NCBI RefSeq assembly: GCF_011742925.1
Contig: NZ_WAEL01000013.1
Coordinates: 62,001 to 126,000, forward strand
Direction: 5' to 3'
Origin: Fibrivirga algicola
Lineage (GTDB): Bacteria > Bacteroidota > Bacteroidia > Cytophagales > Spirosomataceae
DNA length: 64,000 bases
The position numbers and the translations under genes were made by a program. Shown here piece after piece: positions 1 through 9,237 of this stretch (the first letter of the stretch is position 1; each line of letters starts with the position of its first letter). The notes beneath the pieces are model-generated. The model searched no databases, was not told where the DNA came from, and saw nothing but the letters and a program-made list of their open reading frames with translations.

Positions 1-2
1 AG

Positions 3-539
3 CACACAACTTACGCAGACACGTACAAAGTGGATGTGTCGAAAAGCAGCCTGCACTGGAAGGCCAGGAAGGTAACGGGTGAGCATATGGGTACGCTAAA
101 GCTTACCGATGGCGCATTGCTATTCGATGATAATAAGCTGACGGGTGGCCAATTTACGTTTGATATGAACAGCATTGTCTGCACTGACCTAACCGATCCA
201 GAATACAACGCCAAACTGATCGGGCACCTGAAGTCAGACGATTTCTTCTCGACGGGCAAGCACCCAACCTCTTCCTTTACGATTACGAAGGTGATGCCGA
301 AGGGAGCCTCCTCATACGTAGTAACGGGTACTATGCGGATCAAAGGGATTTCTAATGCCCTAACGTTTCCCGTTCGGGTGAAACAAGATGGAGCCACGGT
401 AGAAGCGCAGGGCAAAGTGACGCTCGACCGAACCAAATACGACATCAAGTATGGCTCAACATCTTTCTTTGATGCTCTCGGTGATAAAGCGATTTACGAT
501 GATTTTGATATTGAATTGAAATTAATAGCCAATAGATAA
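3..539 (+). CDS. YceI family periplasmic protein (5' end outside window)
   Basis: The reading frame is open to the left edge; the first codons in view encode HTTYADTYKVDVSKSSLHW, which is the normal beginning of a mature YceI domain, so only the signal peptide and start codon are missing. A GTG at position 30 lies inside the domain and is not the start. YceI proteins are small secreted lipocalin-like barrels that bind polyisoprenoid lipids. Typical features are present: the DDFFSTGKHPTSSF segment, the GTMRIKGISNALTFP strand pair and the closing DDFDIELKL strand. Family assignment is firm; the ligand is unknown. Confidence 0.85.
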   Translation, partial: HTTYADTYKVDVSKSSLHWKARKVTGEHMGTLKLTDGALLFDDNKLTGGQFTFDMNSIVCTDLTDPEYNAKLIGHLKSDDFFSTGKHPTSSFTITKVMPKGASSYVVTGTMRIKGISNALTFPVRVKQDGATVEAQGKVTLDRTKYDIKYGSTSFFDALGDKAIYDDFDIELKLIANR

Positions 540-646
540 GCCGTTTACCCGTGCTGAAAGCTGACCTCTTCTAAAAACTGGGGTAGTATGAACCGTTGAT
601 TAAAGCATTACCGTCGTACTCGAAAATATTTCCTCGGTGGTAGCGA

Positions 647-2020
647 CTACGAGTTAAGCGGGAGAGCAGGCAAGCGAATTAACACAGTGGTGCCACCCCG
701 GTTGCCTGCTGCTACGGTTAGTTCGCCCTGGTGCATGTCCACAATTCGCCTGGTTAACGTTAATCCCAAGCCAAACCCACGTACCTGGCCCACGTTCTCG
801 GCCCGCATCATGGGCAGAAACACGTCGTTAAGCTGGGCCGGGGGGATACCGATTCCCGCATCCGCCACGTCTATCAGCACCCAGCTCGGCTGGTAATCCA
901 CGCGTACGGCAATGGGCTTGAAGTCCGAATACTTACAGGCGTTGTCAATGACGTTAATGAGCGCGGTCCGCATCAGGGTCGCGTTACCCAGTATCCGAAT
1001 GGCGGAACTTTGCTCGGTGAACTCGTCGGTAAGTTGAATATCAATGGTTTGCTGGGGGTACTTTTCCCCAAAATAAGCGACGGTGTCAAACAGCGTATCG
1101 ACGACATTGACATCATCCTGAAGCTGACTGGCTTTCAACCCCTCCACTTCTGCCAGCCGTAGTAGCGCATTGGCTAAGTCAATGGCTCCTTCCAGTCTGA
1201 AAAGGGCTTTTTCGGTGCTCAGCCGCACGTCGGGCAAGGTTTGGTCATACGCTAAGGAGGTTTCTAATATTCCCTTGACCACCGTTAACGGGGTACGTAG
1301 TTCGTGCGAGGCATAGGCGACAAAGTTTTCCTGACTGGCCGCCAACTCGCCTATTTTACCCAATAGTTCATCAAAGGAGGAGGCTAAATAACCGGCTTCG
1401 TCGGTCCGGTTGGGGTGACCCAGCCGGAAGGAGAAATCGTTGACGGTAGCAGCATTCAACTGACCAATCAGCTCATCGAAAGGCCGCATGGCCCGCCGGG
1501 CAAATAGGAACCCGACCAGACCGATGACCACTAAGGACAATACGTTGCCCGCAATTAAAATGAATTGGAGGTTTCTACTGGTTTGCCGCCCGGCCAGATC
1601 ATACGCCGTGACGACCGCCACATAGCGTTTCCCCTCGCTATCAAACGATAACGCAACGCCCTCTTTAGGGTCTTCCCACCGGCGGCTGGGGTAGGTGAAA
1701 TAAACCTCATTACCGCGTGCTTTCTGCAATAAGGCTGGCATTACGGAATAATCGGATGGGCCGGACGATTGATAAATTCGCTGATTCAGCGCGTTAAACA
1801 ACGTCTCGTATTGTTCGGGGAGGGTTAGGTAACTGGCCCGCAGAAACTCCGGCTTGTTTTGTACATAAAGCTGGGCTAACATGGCCCGCCGTTGCAGTCG
1901 GGTACTCATTTGAGACCGTCGGTACGATTCGTAGGTCTGGTAAATGAAGACGGAAAACAGCAGTAGCAGGGCGGCCACCAGTATAGTGAACCCAACGGTG
2001 ATGCGCTGCTTGATGCTCAT
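647..2020 (-). CDS. Sensor histidine kinase (HAMP-HisKA-HATPase)
   Basis: This is a 457-residue inner-membrane sensor kinase. Visible parts are an N-terminal membrane helix (about 9-28), a periplasmic sensing region of about 125 residues, a second helix (about 152-174), a HAMP linker, the H-box ASHELRTPL with phospho-acceptor His239, the N-box NVIDNACKYS, the G1 box DAGIGIPP and the G2 box GFGLGLTL. All catalytic boxes are intact. It overlaps the upstream response regulator by ATGA, so the two are translationally coupled and form a pair. The divergent efflux operon starting at 2875 is the likely target, by position only. Confidence 0.93.
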   Translation of the reverse strand: MSIKQRITVGFTILVAALLLLFSVFIYQTYESYRRSQMSTRLQRRAMLAQLYVQNKPEFLRASYLTLPEQYETLFNALNQRIYQSSGPSDYSVMPALLQKARGNEVYFTYPSRRWEDPKEGVALSFDSEGKRYVAVVTAYDLAGRQTSRNLQFILIAGNVLSLVVIGLVGFLFARRAMRPFDELIGQLNAATVNDFSFRLGHPNRTDEAGYLASSFDELLGKIGELAASQENFVAYASHELRTPLTVVKGILETSLAYDQTLPDVRLSTEKALFRLEGAIDLANALLRLAEVEGLKASQLQDDVNVVDTLFDTVAYFGEKYPQQTIDIQLTDEFTEQSSAIRILGNATLMRTALINVIDNACKYSDFKPIAVRVDYQPSWVLIDVADAGIGIPPAQLNDVFLPMMRAENVGQVRGFGLGLTLTRRIVDMHQGELTVAAGNRGGTTVLIRLPALPLNS

Positions 2021-2694
2021 GGTTCAACTTTAAGAATGAACCCTACGCCGAAAATGGTGTGAATGAGCTTCGGCTCGACCCGGTCGATTTTGCGCCGGAG
2101 GTAGTTTACGTACACGTCCACGACGTTCGTATTTGTGTTGAAATGCACGTCCCAGACGTTTTCCAGCAACTCCGTCCGGCTTACAACCTTGCCCTGCCGC
2201 ATGAGCAGGTATTCCAGCAGCGCGTACTCCCGCGCCGTCAGGGTAACGCGCTCGTCCGCCCGCCAAACCTGATGTGAACTGGTATCAACGACTAAATCCA
2301 GCAGTTCGAGACGCTGAGGCAGGGGTGCGCGGGCCGGGTGCCGCCGGGCCAGGGCCTTTAGCCGAAAGACCAGCTCCTTGAACGCAAACGGTTTGGCTAA
2401 GTAGTCATCGGCCCCCGATTCAAACCCCAGCACTTTGTTGTCTAGGCTACCAAGGGCCGTGAGTAGAATGACTGGAATGGCGGGCCAGTTTTGTTTCACA
2501 AATCGACATAGGTCATAGCCGTTCATACCGGGCATGTTCACGTCCAGCACCACCACGTCATATTGATGCTCGTTGATCATTGAGCGGCCAATGACCCCGT
2601 CGTAGGCGGCTGATACGCCGATCCCCTCCGATTGCAGCCCTTTCTGAATAAACTGGCTGACTTCCGCGTCGTCTTCTACCACCAAAACATGCAT
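2017..2694 (-). CDS. OmpR-family response regulator
   Basis: The 225-residue protein has a receiver domain with the acidic pocket (Glu7, Asp8, Asp9), phospho-acceptor Asp51 (VVLDVNMPG) and Lys101 (LAKPF), followed by a winged-helix DNA-binding domain ending in VYVNYLRRKI and FGVGFIL. It is first in a two-gene operon with the kinase at 647-2020. The 180-bp gap to the divergent TolC gene at 2875 should hold both promoters; I see no repeat in that gap strong enough to call an operator. Confidence 0.94.
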   Translation of the reverse strand: MHVLVVEDDAEVSQFIQKGLQSEGIGVSAAYDGVIGRSMINEHQYDVVVLDVNMPGMNGYDLCRFVKQNWPAIPVILLTALGSLDNKVLGFESGADDYLAKPFAFKELVFRLKALARRHPARAPLPQRLELLDLVVDTSSHQVWRADERVTLTAREYALLEYLLMRQGKVVSRTELLENVWDVHFNTNTNVVDVYVNYLRRKIDRVEPKLIHTIFGVGFILKVEP

Positions 2695-2874
2695 AGCGTT
2701 GCGTCGTTAACGACCCGAAAATACAGCTTAAAGGTCGTTTCAGGTAGCCGGTTTGAACCTACTTAAAAGATTGTAATACCTTTCTCAGAGGTTTCTAATA
2801 AGTCGGATGGTTACTTTGACGGAGTCACCGGGCGAGTTTTTGGCTGTCGGCGGCAATTACTCAACGTCATTGGT

Positions 2875-4263
2875 ATGCCTTTTTATCGAGCGAACTGTTT
2901 CTGGTATGTAGGATTGCTGGGATTTAGCCTGAGTCTGTTGGGCGGGCTACAAGCGCAGCCACTCAATATAGAAGCCGCCGTTGACCAGTCGCTGCGGCAG
3001 TTTCCGACGCTGGCGACCCAACGCTCGGCCATTGAAGCCCTTAGGGCGAACACCGACGTGCTGCGGGCTAACCGACTGCCCAATCTGCGGCTGCACAGCC
3101 AGACCAACATCGGCACGGCCAACGGCCTGTCGGGGTCTTATTTCTCACTGGGCCTGATTGTTCCCACCTCCGGGGCACGCCGGGAGAGTAATAGTGGCCG
3201 CTTAGCGACGGGCAATATCGCCTTAGCCACCGCCGACTGGGAGTTTTACAACTTCGGCCGGTTCAGAGCAGAAGATCAGCTTGTGCGGGCCGACGTAGCA
3301 GTGGGCGAAGCGCAGTTGGACCGCGAGCAGTTCTCACTACGGCAGTCGGTCATTGGGGCATACCTCGATGTGTTCTGGACTCAGCAGACCCTTCGCTTAG
3401 AAGGACAGAACCTGGCCCGCGTCGATACGGTGCGCCGAATTATCGGCAACTTAGTGCGCAACGGCATCAAACCCGGCCTCGACTCCTCGCTGGCCAATGT
3501 GGCCCTCTCGCGGGCGAAACTCGCCTACCAGCGCGTGGAGGCCGATTACCAGCAGGCGCGGGTACTGCTGGGTACGTTGACGGGTCAATCCGCAACGACG
3601 CTTCAAATCGATACGACCTTTCGGGCCGACCCACTGCTTATCGGTAGTCCGCCAGCCCAGCCCACGCCCAATCACCCGCTATTGCGCGTTGGTGAGCGGC
3701 TCGTGACCCGGCAAACCGCCGAGATTGACCTGATCCGCAAAACGGCCCTGCCCCGGCTTTCGGTGCTGGCCGCAACCTGGGCGCGGGGCACCAGCTTAGG
3801 GGTCGATAACGAGTTCGGCCCGCTGGGGTCGGGGCTGGGCTACAACCGCACCAATTACCTGCTGGGGTTTGCCGCCACGGTAAACCTGCCCGATTTTAAG
3901 CGGGCCGGAGTGCGGGTCCGTCAGCAGCAATTCCGTATCGAGCAGGCCCGTTCGCAACTGGCCGTGCAGCAAATCGACCTGCAAAACACGCTGCTCAGTG
4001 CCGACGCGCAGTTGGCGGTGGTCGGTCAGCAACTGGCTGAACTGCCGAATGCGTTACGGGCTGCCCGCGACGCCTACGCCCAGCGGCTGTCGCTCTACAA
4101 CAACGGCGTCGAGACGATTCTGAACCTGACCGATGCGTTGAACCTGCTCATTACCGTAGAACGGGAGGTGGTGCAGACCCGCACTGAGGCCGTTCGACTT
4201 CGATTTCAACGTGCCCAGGCCACTGACAACTTCGCCGATTTCTATACCCTGTTCCGAAGCTAA
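2875..4263 (+). CDS. TolC family outer membrane efflux protein
   Basis: The 462-residue protein begins with a signal peptide (about 28 residues, cleavage after GLQA) followed by the two alpha-helical repeats of the outer membrane factor family, for example IEAAVDQSLRQFPTL and the late LYNNGVETILNLTDALN region. It is the outer membrane duct of a tripartite efflux pump. The RND permease starts 11 bp downstream and an adaptor follows, giving the order TolC-RND-adaptor. Regulation by the divergent two-component pair is inferred from position. Confidence 0.9.
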   Translation: MPFYRANCFWYVGLLGFSLSLLGGLQAQPLNIEAAVDQSLRQFPTLATQRSAIEALRANTDVLRANRLPNLRLHSQTNIGTANGLSGSYFSLGLIVPTSGARRESNSGRLATGNIALATADWEFYNFGRFRAEDQLVRADVAVGEAQLDREQFSLRQSVIGAYLDVFWTQQTLRLEGQNLARVDTVRRIIGNLVRNGIKPGLDSSLANVALSRAKLAYQRVEADYQQARVLLGTLTGQSATTLQIDTTFRADPLLIGSPPAQPTPNHPLLRVGERLVTRQTAEIDLIRKTALPRLSVLAATWARGTSLGVDNEFGPLGSGLGYNRTNYLLGFAATVNLPDFKRAGVRVRQQQFRIEQARSQLAVQQIDLQNTLLSADAQLAVVGQQLAELPNALRAARDAYAQRLSLYNNGVETILNLTDALNLLITVEREVVQTRTEAVRLRFQRAQATDNFADFYTLFRS

Positions 4264-4274
4264 CCCAACGCACT

Positions 4275-7200
4275 ATGTCTTTACTATCAACGTCTTTAAA
4301 ACGCCCGATTGCGGTGCTGGTGGTGGTGGCCGGGATGGTCGTCTTTTCGGTGCTGGCCGCCATGCGCATCCCCATCGACATTTTCCCCCGCCTGAACTCG
4401 CCGACCATCTACGTCATCGAACCTTATGGTGGTATGTCGCCCGCTCAGATGGAAGGTTTCTTTGCCACCCGGATGCAGGACCAGTTTCTGTATATCGGGG
4501 GTATCAAAGAAATTCAGAGCAAAAACACGCAGGGGCTAACCATCGTGAAGCTGGCTTTCTATGAAGGCACCGACATGGCGCAAGCATCGGCGGAAGTGGC
4601 TATTCAGGTCAACCGGGCCATGAAATTCTTTCCGCCCGGCGCGTTGCCCCCGCAGGTGGTGCGCTACGATGCCTCGTCGGTGCCCATCGGCGATCTGGTC
4701 TTTTCAAGTAAAACCCGTCCGTTGCGGGAAATCCATGAGATGGCCTCCACGCGCATCCGTCCCCTGTTCTCGACGGTGCCGGGCCTGACCGCTCCGCCCC
4801 CCATCGGCACCAACGCCCGCACGGTCGTCATCAACCTCGACCCGCAAAAGATTCGCAGCCTGAATATCTCGCCCGATGAGGTGGTTGAAGCCTTAGCGGC
4901 CAACAATGCGATGACCCCATCGGGCAACATCCGCATCGACAATTCAACCTACATCACCACGCTGAACTCGCTGGAAGATCAGGTGGAGGACTTTGGGCAA
5001 ATACCCGTCGTAACCAAGGGGCACCGCAGCGTCTTCCTGCACGATGTGGCCACCATAGCCGATGCGTCGGACGTGACGGCGGGTTACGCGCTGGTCAACG
5101 GCAGTCGCTCATCGTACATCCCCGTCGTGAAAACCGCCGATGCTTCCACCTGGGACGTGGTGACGCGGCTGAAAGCCAAACTGCCTGAAATGCGGAGCCT
5201 GCTGCCCGACGATATCGAGGTCAGCTACGAGTTCGACCAGTCGGTGTTCGTGATCAATGCGGTCAAAAGCCTGCTGTTCGAGGGCGGGCTGGGGGCTATC
5301 CTGACCGGTCTGATGGTGCTGCTGTTCCTGGGTGACTGGCGTTCCTCACTCATTGTCATCATCACCATCCCAATTTCGGTCGTGGCCGCCGTGCTGCTGC
5401 TGGGGCTGGCCGGGCAGACGGTCAACATCATGACCCTGTCGGGGCTGGCTCTCTCCATCGGTATACTGGTCGATCAGGCCACGGTGACAATTGAAAACAT
5501 CCACCAGCATCTGGAAATGGGCAAAACCAAGCAGCAGGCCATCTACGATGCCTGTAAGGAGGTGGCTCTTCCCCTTTTGTTGATTCTTTTGTGTATTCTG
5601 GCCGTGTTTGCCCCGTCGTTTATCATGACGGGCGTACCCCGCGCCATGTTTCTGCCCCTGTCGCTGAGTATCGGCTTTGCCATGACGGTGTCGTATTTTC
5701 TGGCCCAGAGCTTAGTGCCCGTGCTGGCCAACTGGCTGCTCAAAAGCCATCCGCACCCGGTGGCGCACGCACCAAATGACGTACCTGATAGTGAAATAAC
5801 AGTTCCCAAAAAGCCCGGTTTGTTCGACCGGATACGCAGCGGGTTTGTGCATCAGACTGAGGGGTTGCTTCGGCGTAACAAACTGATTATTGCCACGTAT
5901 TTTGTGGCTGTACTGGTGCTGGCCGGGTTAGGATTTGCCTTTATCGGAAAAGATATGCTGCCCCAGCTCAACGCCGGGCAGATGGTGATTCGCATGAAAA
6001 CGCCCGACGGCACCCGGCTTGAACGCACCGAAGAGCGGGTTAAGCAACTGACGGCTTTAGTCGATGACGTTACTGATGGAAACCTGGCCGTATCGTCGGC
6101 CTACGTAGGCGTGGTACCCACCAACTACGCGACGACCAATCTGTACGTTAGCACGACAGGTCCCAACGATGCGGTTATCAAGGTGGCCCTCAATAAAGAG
6201 TATCACGCCAACATGCAGGCGGTGAAGGAACGAATTCGGGAGGCTGTCGTGAAGCAGTTCCCGGACCTGACGCTGTCGTTTGAACCCGCCGACCTGACCG
6301 AGAAGCTCATGAGCGGAGGAGCCGCCACGCCGATTGAGGTGCAGGTGGCTGGGCGCGACATGAAGCAGATCGAAGCCTATGCCCGGCAGGTGGTGGCGGG
6401 CCTCTCGGAGGTGGACTACCTGCGCGACGTGCGGATTGTGCAGCCGCTGAAGTTTCCCGTCATCAACATTACGCTGGACCGACAGAAACTGGCTATGATG
6501 GGCCTGAACTTGCAGCAGGTCGCCCGCTCCATTACGGCCTCAACCTCGTCAAGTCGGTTCACCGAAAAAAACCAATGGCTCGATGCTCGGTCTGCTTACA
6601 CGTACCAGGTGCAGGTTCAGATTCCTGAATACGCCATGAGTGACATGACCCAACTGGGCGAGGTTCCGTTGGTGGCCGGTCAGGTACGTCCCGTGCTGAG
6701 CGACGTGGCTACGTTCTCGGTCGATACGCTGCCGGGCGAGTATGACCGCACCGGACCGCGCCGGTTCGTGACCGTCTCGGCCAATATTCACGGGCGCGAT
6801 CTTGGTACGGCCACGCGGGCGGTGGAGCAAACGCTCACTGACCTGGGCGAAACGCCGAAAGGTTTAGTGACGCAGGTCAAAGGTATGTCGTCGCTGCTGA
6901 CTGAAACCTTAGACAGCCTACAGACCGGGCTGGGCATTGCCGTACTGGTTATTTTTCTTTTACTGGCGGCTAATTACCAGTCGTTCAAACTTTCCTTCGT
7001 GGTGCTATCCACCGTGCCCGCCGTACTGGTGGGGGCCATCGGTCTGCTCCTGCTGACGGGCAGTACGCTGAATCTGCAATCGTACATGGGTATCATCATG
7101 TCGGTAGGTATCTCGGTGGCCAACGCCATTCTGATTGTCACCAACGCCGAACGGCTTCGTTGGGAGTACCGAGACGTGAACCGGGCTGCCGTGGATAGTG

Positions 7201-7523
7201 TGGGTGTTCGGCTGCGGCCCGTGCTGATGACCACCTTCGCCATGATTGCGGGCATGGTGCCAATGGCCCTAGGCACGGGCGAAGCGGGTGAACAGGTGGC
7301 TCCGCTGGGCCGGGCGGTAATTGGCGGGCTGATTGCTTCCACGCTGGCCGCGCTCTACATCGTACCGCAGGTGTACGTCTGGTTGCAACGCAGTACCCCA
7401 TTCAACGACCCATCACTACTGCCCACCGAGTCAGCCTACGCCGTACAAATGGCCGACGATACCGCCGATCAATTCAACAACCAACAGGCTCAAACTGAAG
7501 CGTATGAAAATCACCGGATATAG
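4275..7523 (+). CDS. RND efflux permease, AcrB/MdtC-like (HAE-type)
   Basis: At 1082 residues this is a full-length RND inner-membrane pump. It has the N-terminal helix (LKRPIAVLVVVAGMVVF), the porter domain, a central helical block (about 330-480), a second porter domain and a C-terminal helical block with SVGISVANAILIVTNAERL. It should use the proton gradient to export small molecules through the TolC protein encoded just upstream. In TM4 the usual Asp-Asp pair of the proton relay reads VDQATVTIEN, so the second Asp is Gln. The last 20 bp overlap the start of the adaptor gene. Substrate cannot be read from sequence. Confidence 0.93.
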   Translation: MSLLSTSLKRPIAVLVVVAGMVVFSVLAAMRIPIDIFPRLNSPTIYVIEPYGGMSPAQMEGFFATRMQDQFLYIGGIKEIQSKNTQGLTIVKLAFYEGTDMAQASAEVAIQVNRAMKFFPPGALPPQVVRYDASSVPIGDLVFSSKTRPLREIHEMASTRIRPLFSTVPGLTAPPPIGTNARTVVINLDPQKIRSLNISPDEVVEALAANNAMTPSGNIRIDNSTYITTLNSLEDQVEDFGQIPVVTKGHRSVFLHDVATIADASDVTAGYALVNGSRSSYIPVVKTADASTWDVVTRLKAKLPEMRSLLPDDIEVSYEFDQSVFVINAVKSLLFEGGLGAILTGLMVLLFLGDWRSSLIVIITIPISVVAAVLLLGLAGQTVNIMTLSGLALSIGILVDQATVTIENIHQHLEMGKTKQQAIYDACKEVALPLLLILLCILAVFAPSFIMTGVPRAMFLPLSLSIGFAMTVSYFLAQSLVPVLANWLLKSHPHPVAHAPNDVPDSEITVPKKPGLFDRIRSGFVHQTEGLLRRNKLIIATYFVAVLVLAGLGFAFIGKDMLPQLNAGQMVIRMKTPDGTRLERTEERVKQLTALVDDVTDGNLAVSSAYVGVVPTNYATTNLYVSTTGPNDAVIKVALNKEYHANMQAVKERIREAVVKQFPDLTLSFEPADLTEKLMSGGAATPIEVQVAGRDMKQIEAYARQVVAGLSEVDYLRDVRIVQPLKFPVINITLDRQKLAMMGLNLQQVARSITASTSSSRFTEKNQWLDARSAYTYQVQVQIPEYAMSDMTQLGEVPLVAGQVRPVLSDVATFSVDTLPGEYDRTGPRRFVTVSANIHGRDLGTATRAVEQTLTDLGETPKGLVTQVKGMSSLLTETLDSLQTGLGIAVLVIFLLLAANYQSFKLSFVVLSTVPAVLVGAIGLLLLTGSTLNLQSYMGIIMSVGISVANAILIVTNAERLRWEYRDVNRAAVDSVGVRLRPVLMTTFAMIAGMVPMALGTGEAGEQVAPLGRAVIGGLIASTLAALYIVPQVYVWLQRSTPFNDPSLLPTESAYAVQMADDTADQFNNQQAQTEAYENHRI

Positions 7524-8610
7524 CCGTATCATGACCCTGCTGGGGCTGGGCGTGTTGTTTCAATCGTGTAACGGCTCGTCGGAGTCGAAGAAACCCAAAC
7601 GAACCAAAGCGCAGGCGACCCTGTCGGCACCAGCCTATCAGCTTGCCCCGGTGTCGCGGCAGCGGGTAAGCGAATCCGTGCAGTTGCCGGGCGAGTTCCG
7701 GGCTTATCAGGAAGTGAGCATCTTTCCCCGCGCCAGTGGCTTCGTGGAGCGGGTGCTGGTAGACCGGGGTACGGCCGTTCGGCGGGGGCAGGTGCTGATG
7801 GTGCTCGACGCGCCCGAAACCGAAGAGCGATTAGTAGCCGCCCGCTCCAACACGCTCAAGGCCGAAGCCATGCTGACGGCCAGCCGCGAACATTACCGGC
7901 GCTTGCTGGCCAGCAACAAAATCCCCGGTTCGGTCTCGGCACTTGACCTTGAAACGGCCCAGGCCCGGCTGCGGGCCGACTCGGCCTCGGTGCTGGGTGA
8001 GCGGGCCAGCTACCGTGCTCTGACCAAGCTCCGCGACTACCTGAAGGTGCGGGCACCCTTCGACGGCATCATTACCGAACGCAATGTGCATCCGGGGGCA
8101 CTGGTAGGATCGGGCGCGAAGCAGGAAGGGCCGATGCTGGTGCTCCAGCAGCAGAACCGCCTGCGGTTGGTGGCCGACGTTCCCGAAACCTACAGCGTGG
8201 GGCTGCGCGAAGGCAGTCCGATCCGCTTCACGGTCAGTGCTATGCCGGGCCGGGCGTTTACGGGCAAAATCAGCCGCCGGTCGGGCAGCATGAACCAGCA
8301 ATTCCGCTCCGAGACGGTCGAAATCGACGTACCCAACGGCGACCGGACGCTGCGTCCCGGCATGTTCACGGAAATTACCCTGCCTACCACCGGTACGCCC
8401 GGTGCGCTGGCCGTGCCGACGACGGCGGTGGTGACCTCCACCGAGCGACAGTACGTGATTCGGGTGGCCGACGGTCGGGCGCAGTACGTACCCGTGCGGA
8501 AAGGCCAGAAAGCGGGCGGCATGACGGAGGTGTTTGGCGCGTTGCGGCCCACTGATCAGATCGTGGTCAACGCCCGAGACGACATTAAAGAAGGCGTTGC
8601 CCTTCGCTAA
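7504..8610 (+). CDS. RND periplasmic adaptor (membrane fusion protein), lipoprotein
   Basis: The start at 7504 (MKITGYSRIMTLLG) is preferred to an in-frame upstream codon inside the permease because it yields a lipoprotein signal with lipobox LFQSC; the product is 368 residues. Lipoyl half-motifs (FPRASGFVERVLVDRG and VRAPFDGIITERNVHPG) flank an alpha-hairpin of about 85 residues, then come beta-barrel and membrane-proximal domains. It bridges the RND pump and TolC. It is the third gene of the efflux operon and overlaps the pump gene by 20 bp. Confidence 0.92.
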   Translation: MKITGYSRIMTLLGLGVLFQSCNGSSESKKPKRTKAQATLSAPAYQLAPVSRQRVSESVQLPGEFRAYQEVSIFPRASGFVERVLVDRGTAVRRGQVLMVLDAPETEERLVAARSNTLKAEAMLTASREHYRRLLASNKIPGSVSALDLETAQARLRADSASVLGERASYRALTKLRDYLKVRAPFDGIITERNVHPGALVGSGAKQEGPMLVLQQQNRLRLVADVPETYSVGLREGSPIRFTVSAMPGRAFTGKISRRSGSMNQQFRSETVEIDVPNGDRTLRPGMFTEITLPTTGTPGALAVPTTAVVTSTERQYVIRVADGRAQYVPVRKGQKAGGMTEVFGALRPTDQIVVNARDDIKEGVALR

Positions 8611-8634
8611 CGAATCCTGATACCTTTTGTCCCG

Positions 8635-9210
8635 ATGACGATCATGCGCCAATGTTTTCGTAGGCGAGACCGATTGTTCAGGTTAAGCTCAATGCTGATT
8701 ATACTGTTACTATCGGGCTGTACGAACCGAGCCGTTCAGCTTCTGCATTCGGCCAACGACATAGCCAGTCCAAACGGTACGGGTTGGGTACATGCCGTTC
8801 GTGAAAAGCCCCGTCAGCATCAGGTTATCGTGGTAAGCAAACCCGGACACAAGCAGGCTGTAGCGGCTTCGTCTGTTTGGGGATATCGCACCAGACACAA
8901 TGAACTATACCGGCTTTACCAGGATACGTTTTACGAGGTATTGCAGCGGGGACCGCTCACCGTCTATTGCCTTGACGAATGGGCAGGTGATGCACACTGG
9001 CTAAGTTTTTACTTTAGCTTAACTCCGAACGGCGACATCTACGACTTGGACCAACGCACTACTAAGGCTTATTTCAAAGATGACGAATGTATGCAACGAC
9101 TACTAAGCCAGATGCGCGAACGGCACATACTCCGCACGGACGGTCATGGTTCCTACGGTTTAGCTAATGCGTATTCGTTTTGCCACTGCCGGGATACGCC
9201 CAAGCGGTAA
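8635..9210 (+). CDS. Putative lipoprotein of unknown function
   Basis: The 191-residue product has a positively charged N-terminus, a hydrophobic stretch and a lipobox (LLLSGC), so it is probably an envelope lipoprotein; a later Met at 8692 just before the hydrophobic core is an alternative start. The mature part has several Cys and Trp residues and a CHCRD tail, but I recognise no family. It starts 25 bp after the efflux adaptor and could be the last gene of that operon. Confidence 0.6.
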   Translation: MTIMRQCFRRRDRLFRLSSMLIILLLSGCTNRAVQLLHSANDIASPNGTGWVHAVREKPRQHQVIVVSKPGHKQAVAASSVWGYRTRHNELYRLYQDTFYEVLQRGPLTVYCLDEWAGDAHWLSFYFSLTPNGDIYDLDQRTTKAYFKDDECMQRLLSQMRERHILRTDGHGSYGLANAYSFCHCRDTPKR

Positions 9211-9237
9211 AACGAATTCTATCCCAATAATCAGCTA

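Noticed and set aside
2695-2874. Operator for the first two-component system in the divergent gap
   Set aside because: No direct or inverted repeat with 10-11 bp period could be found.
7831-8652. 273-residue minus-strand open frame opposite the efflux adaptor
   Set aside because: Antisense to a gene with clear domains; its composition (His/Arg-rich, low complexity) is typical of a shadow frame in GC-rich DNA.
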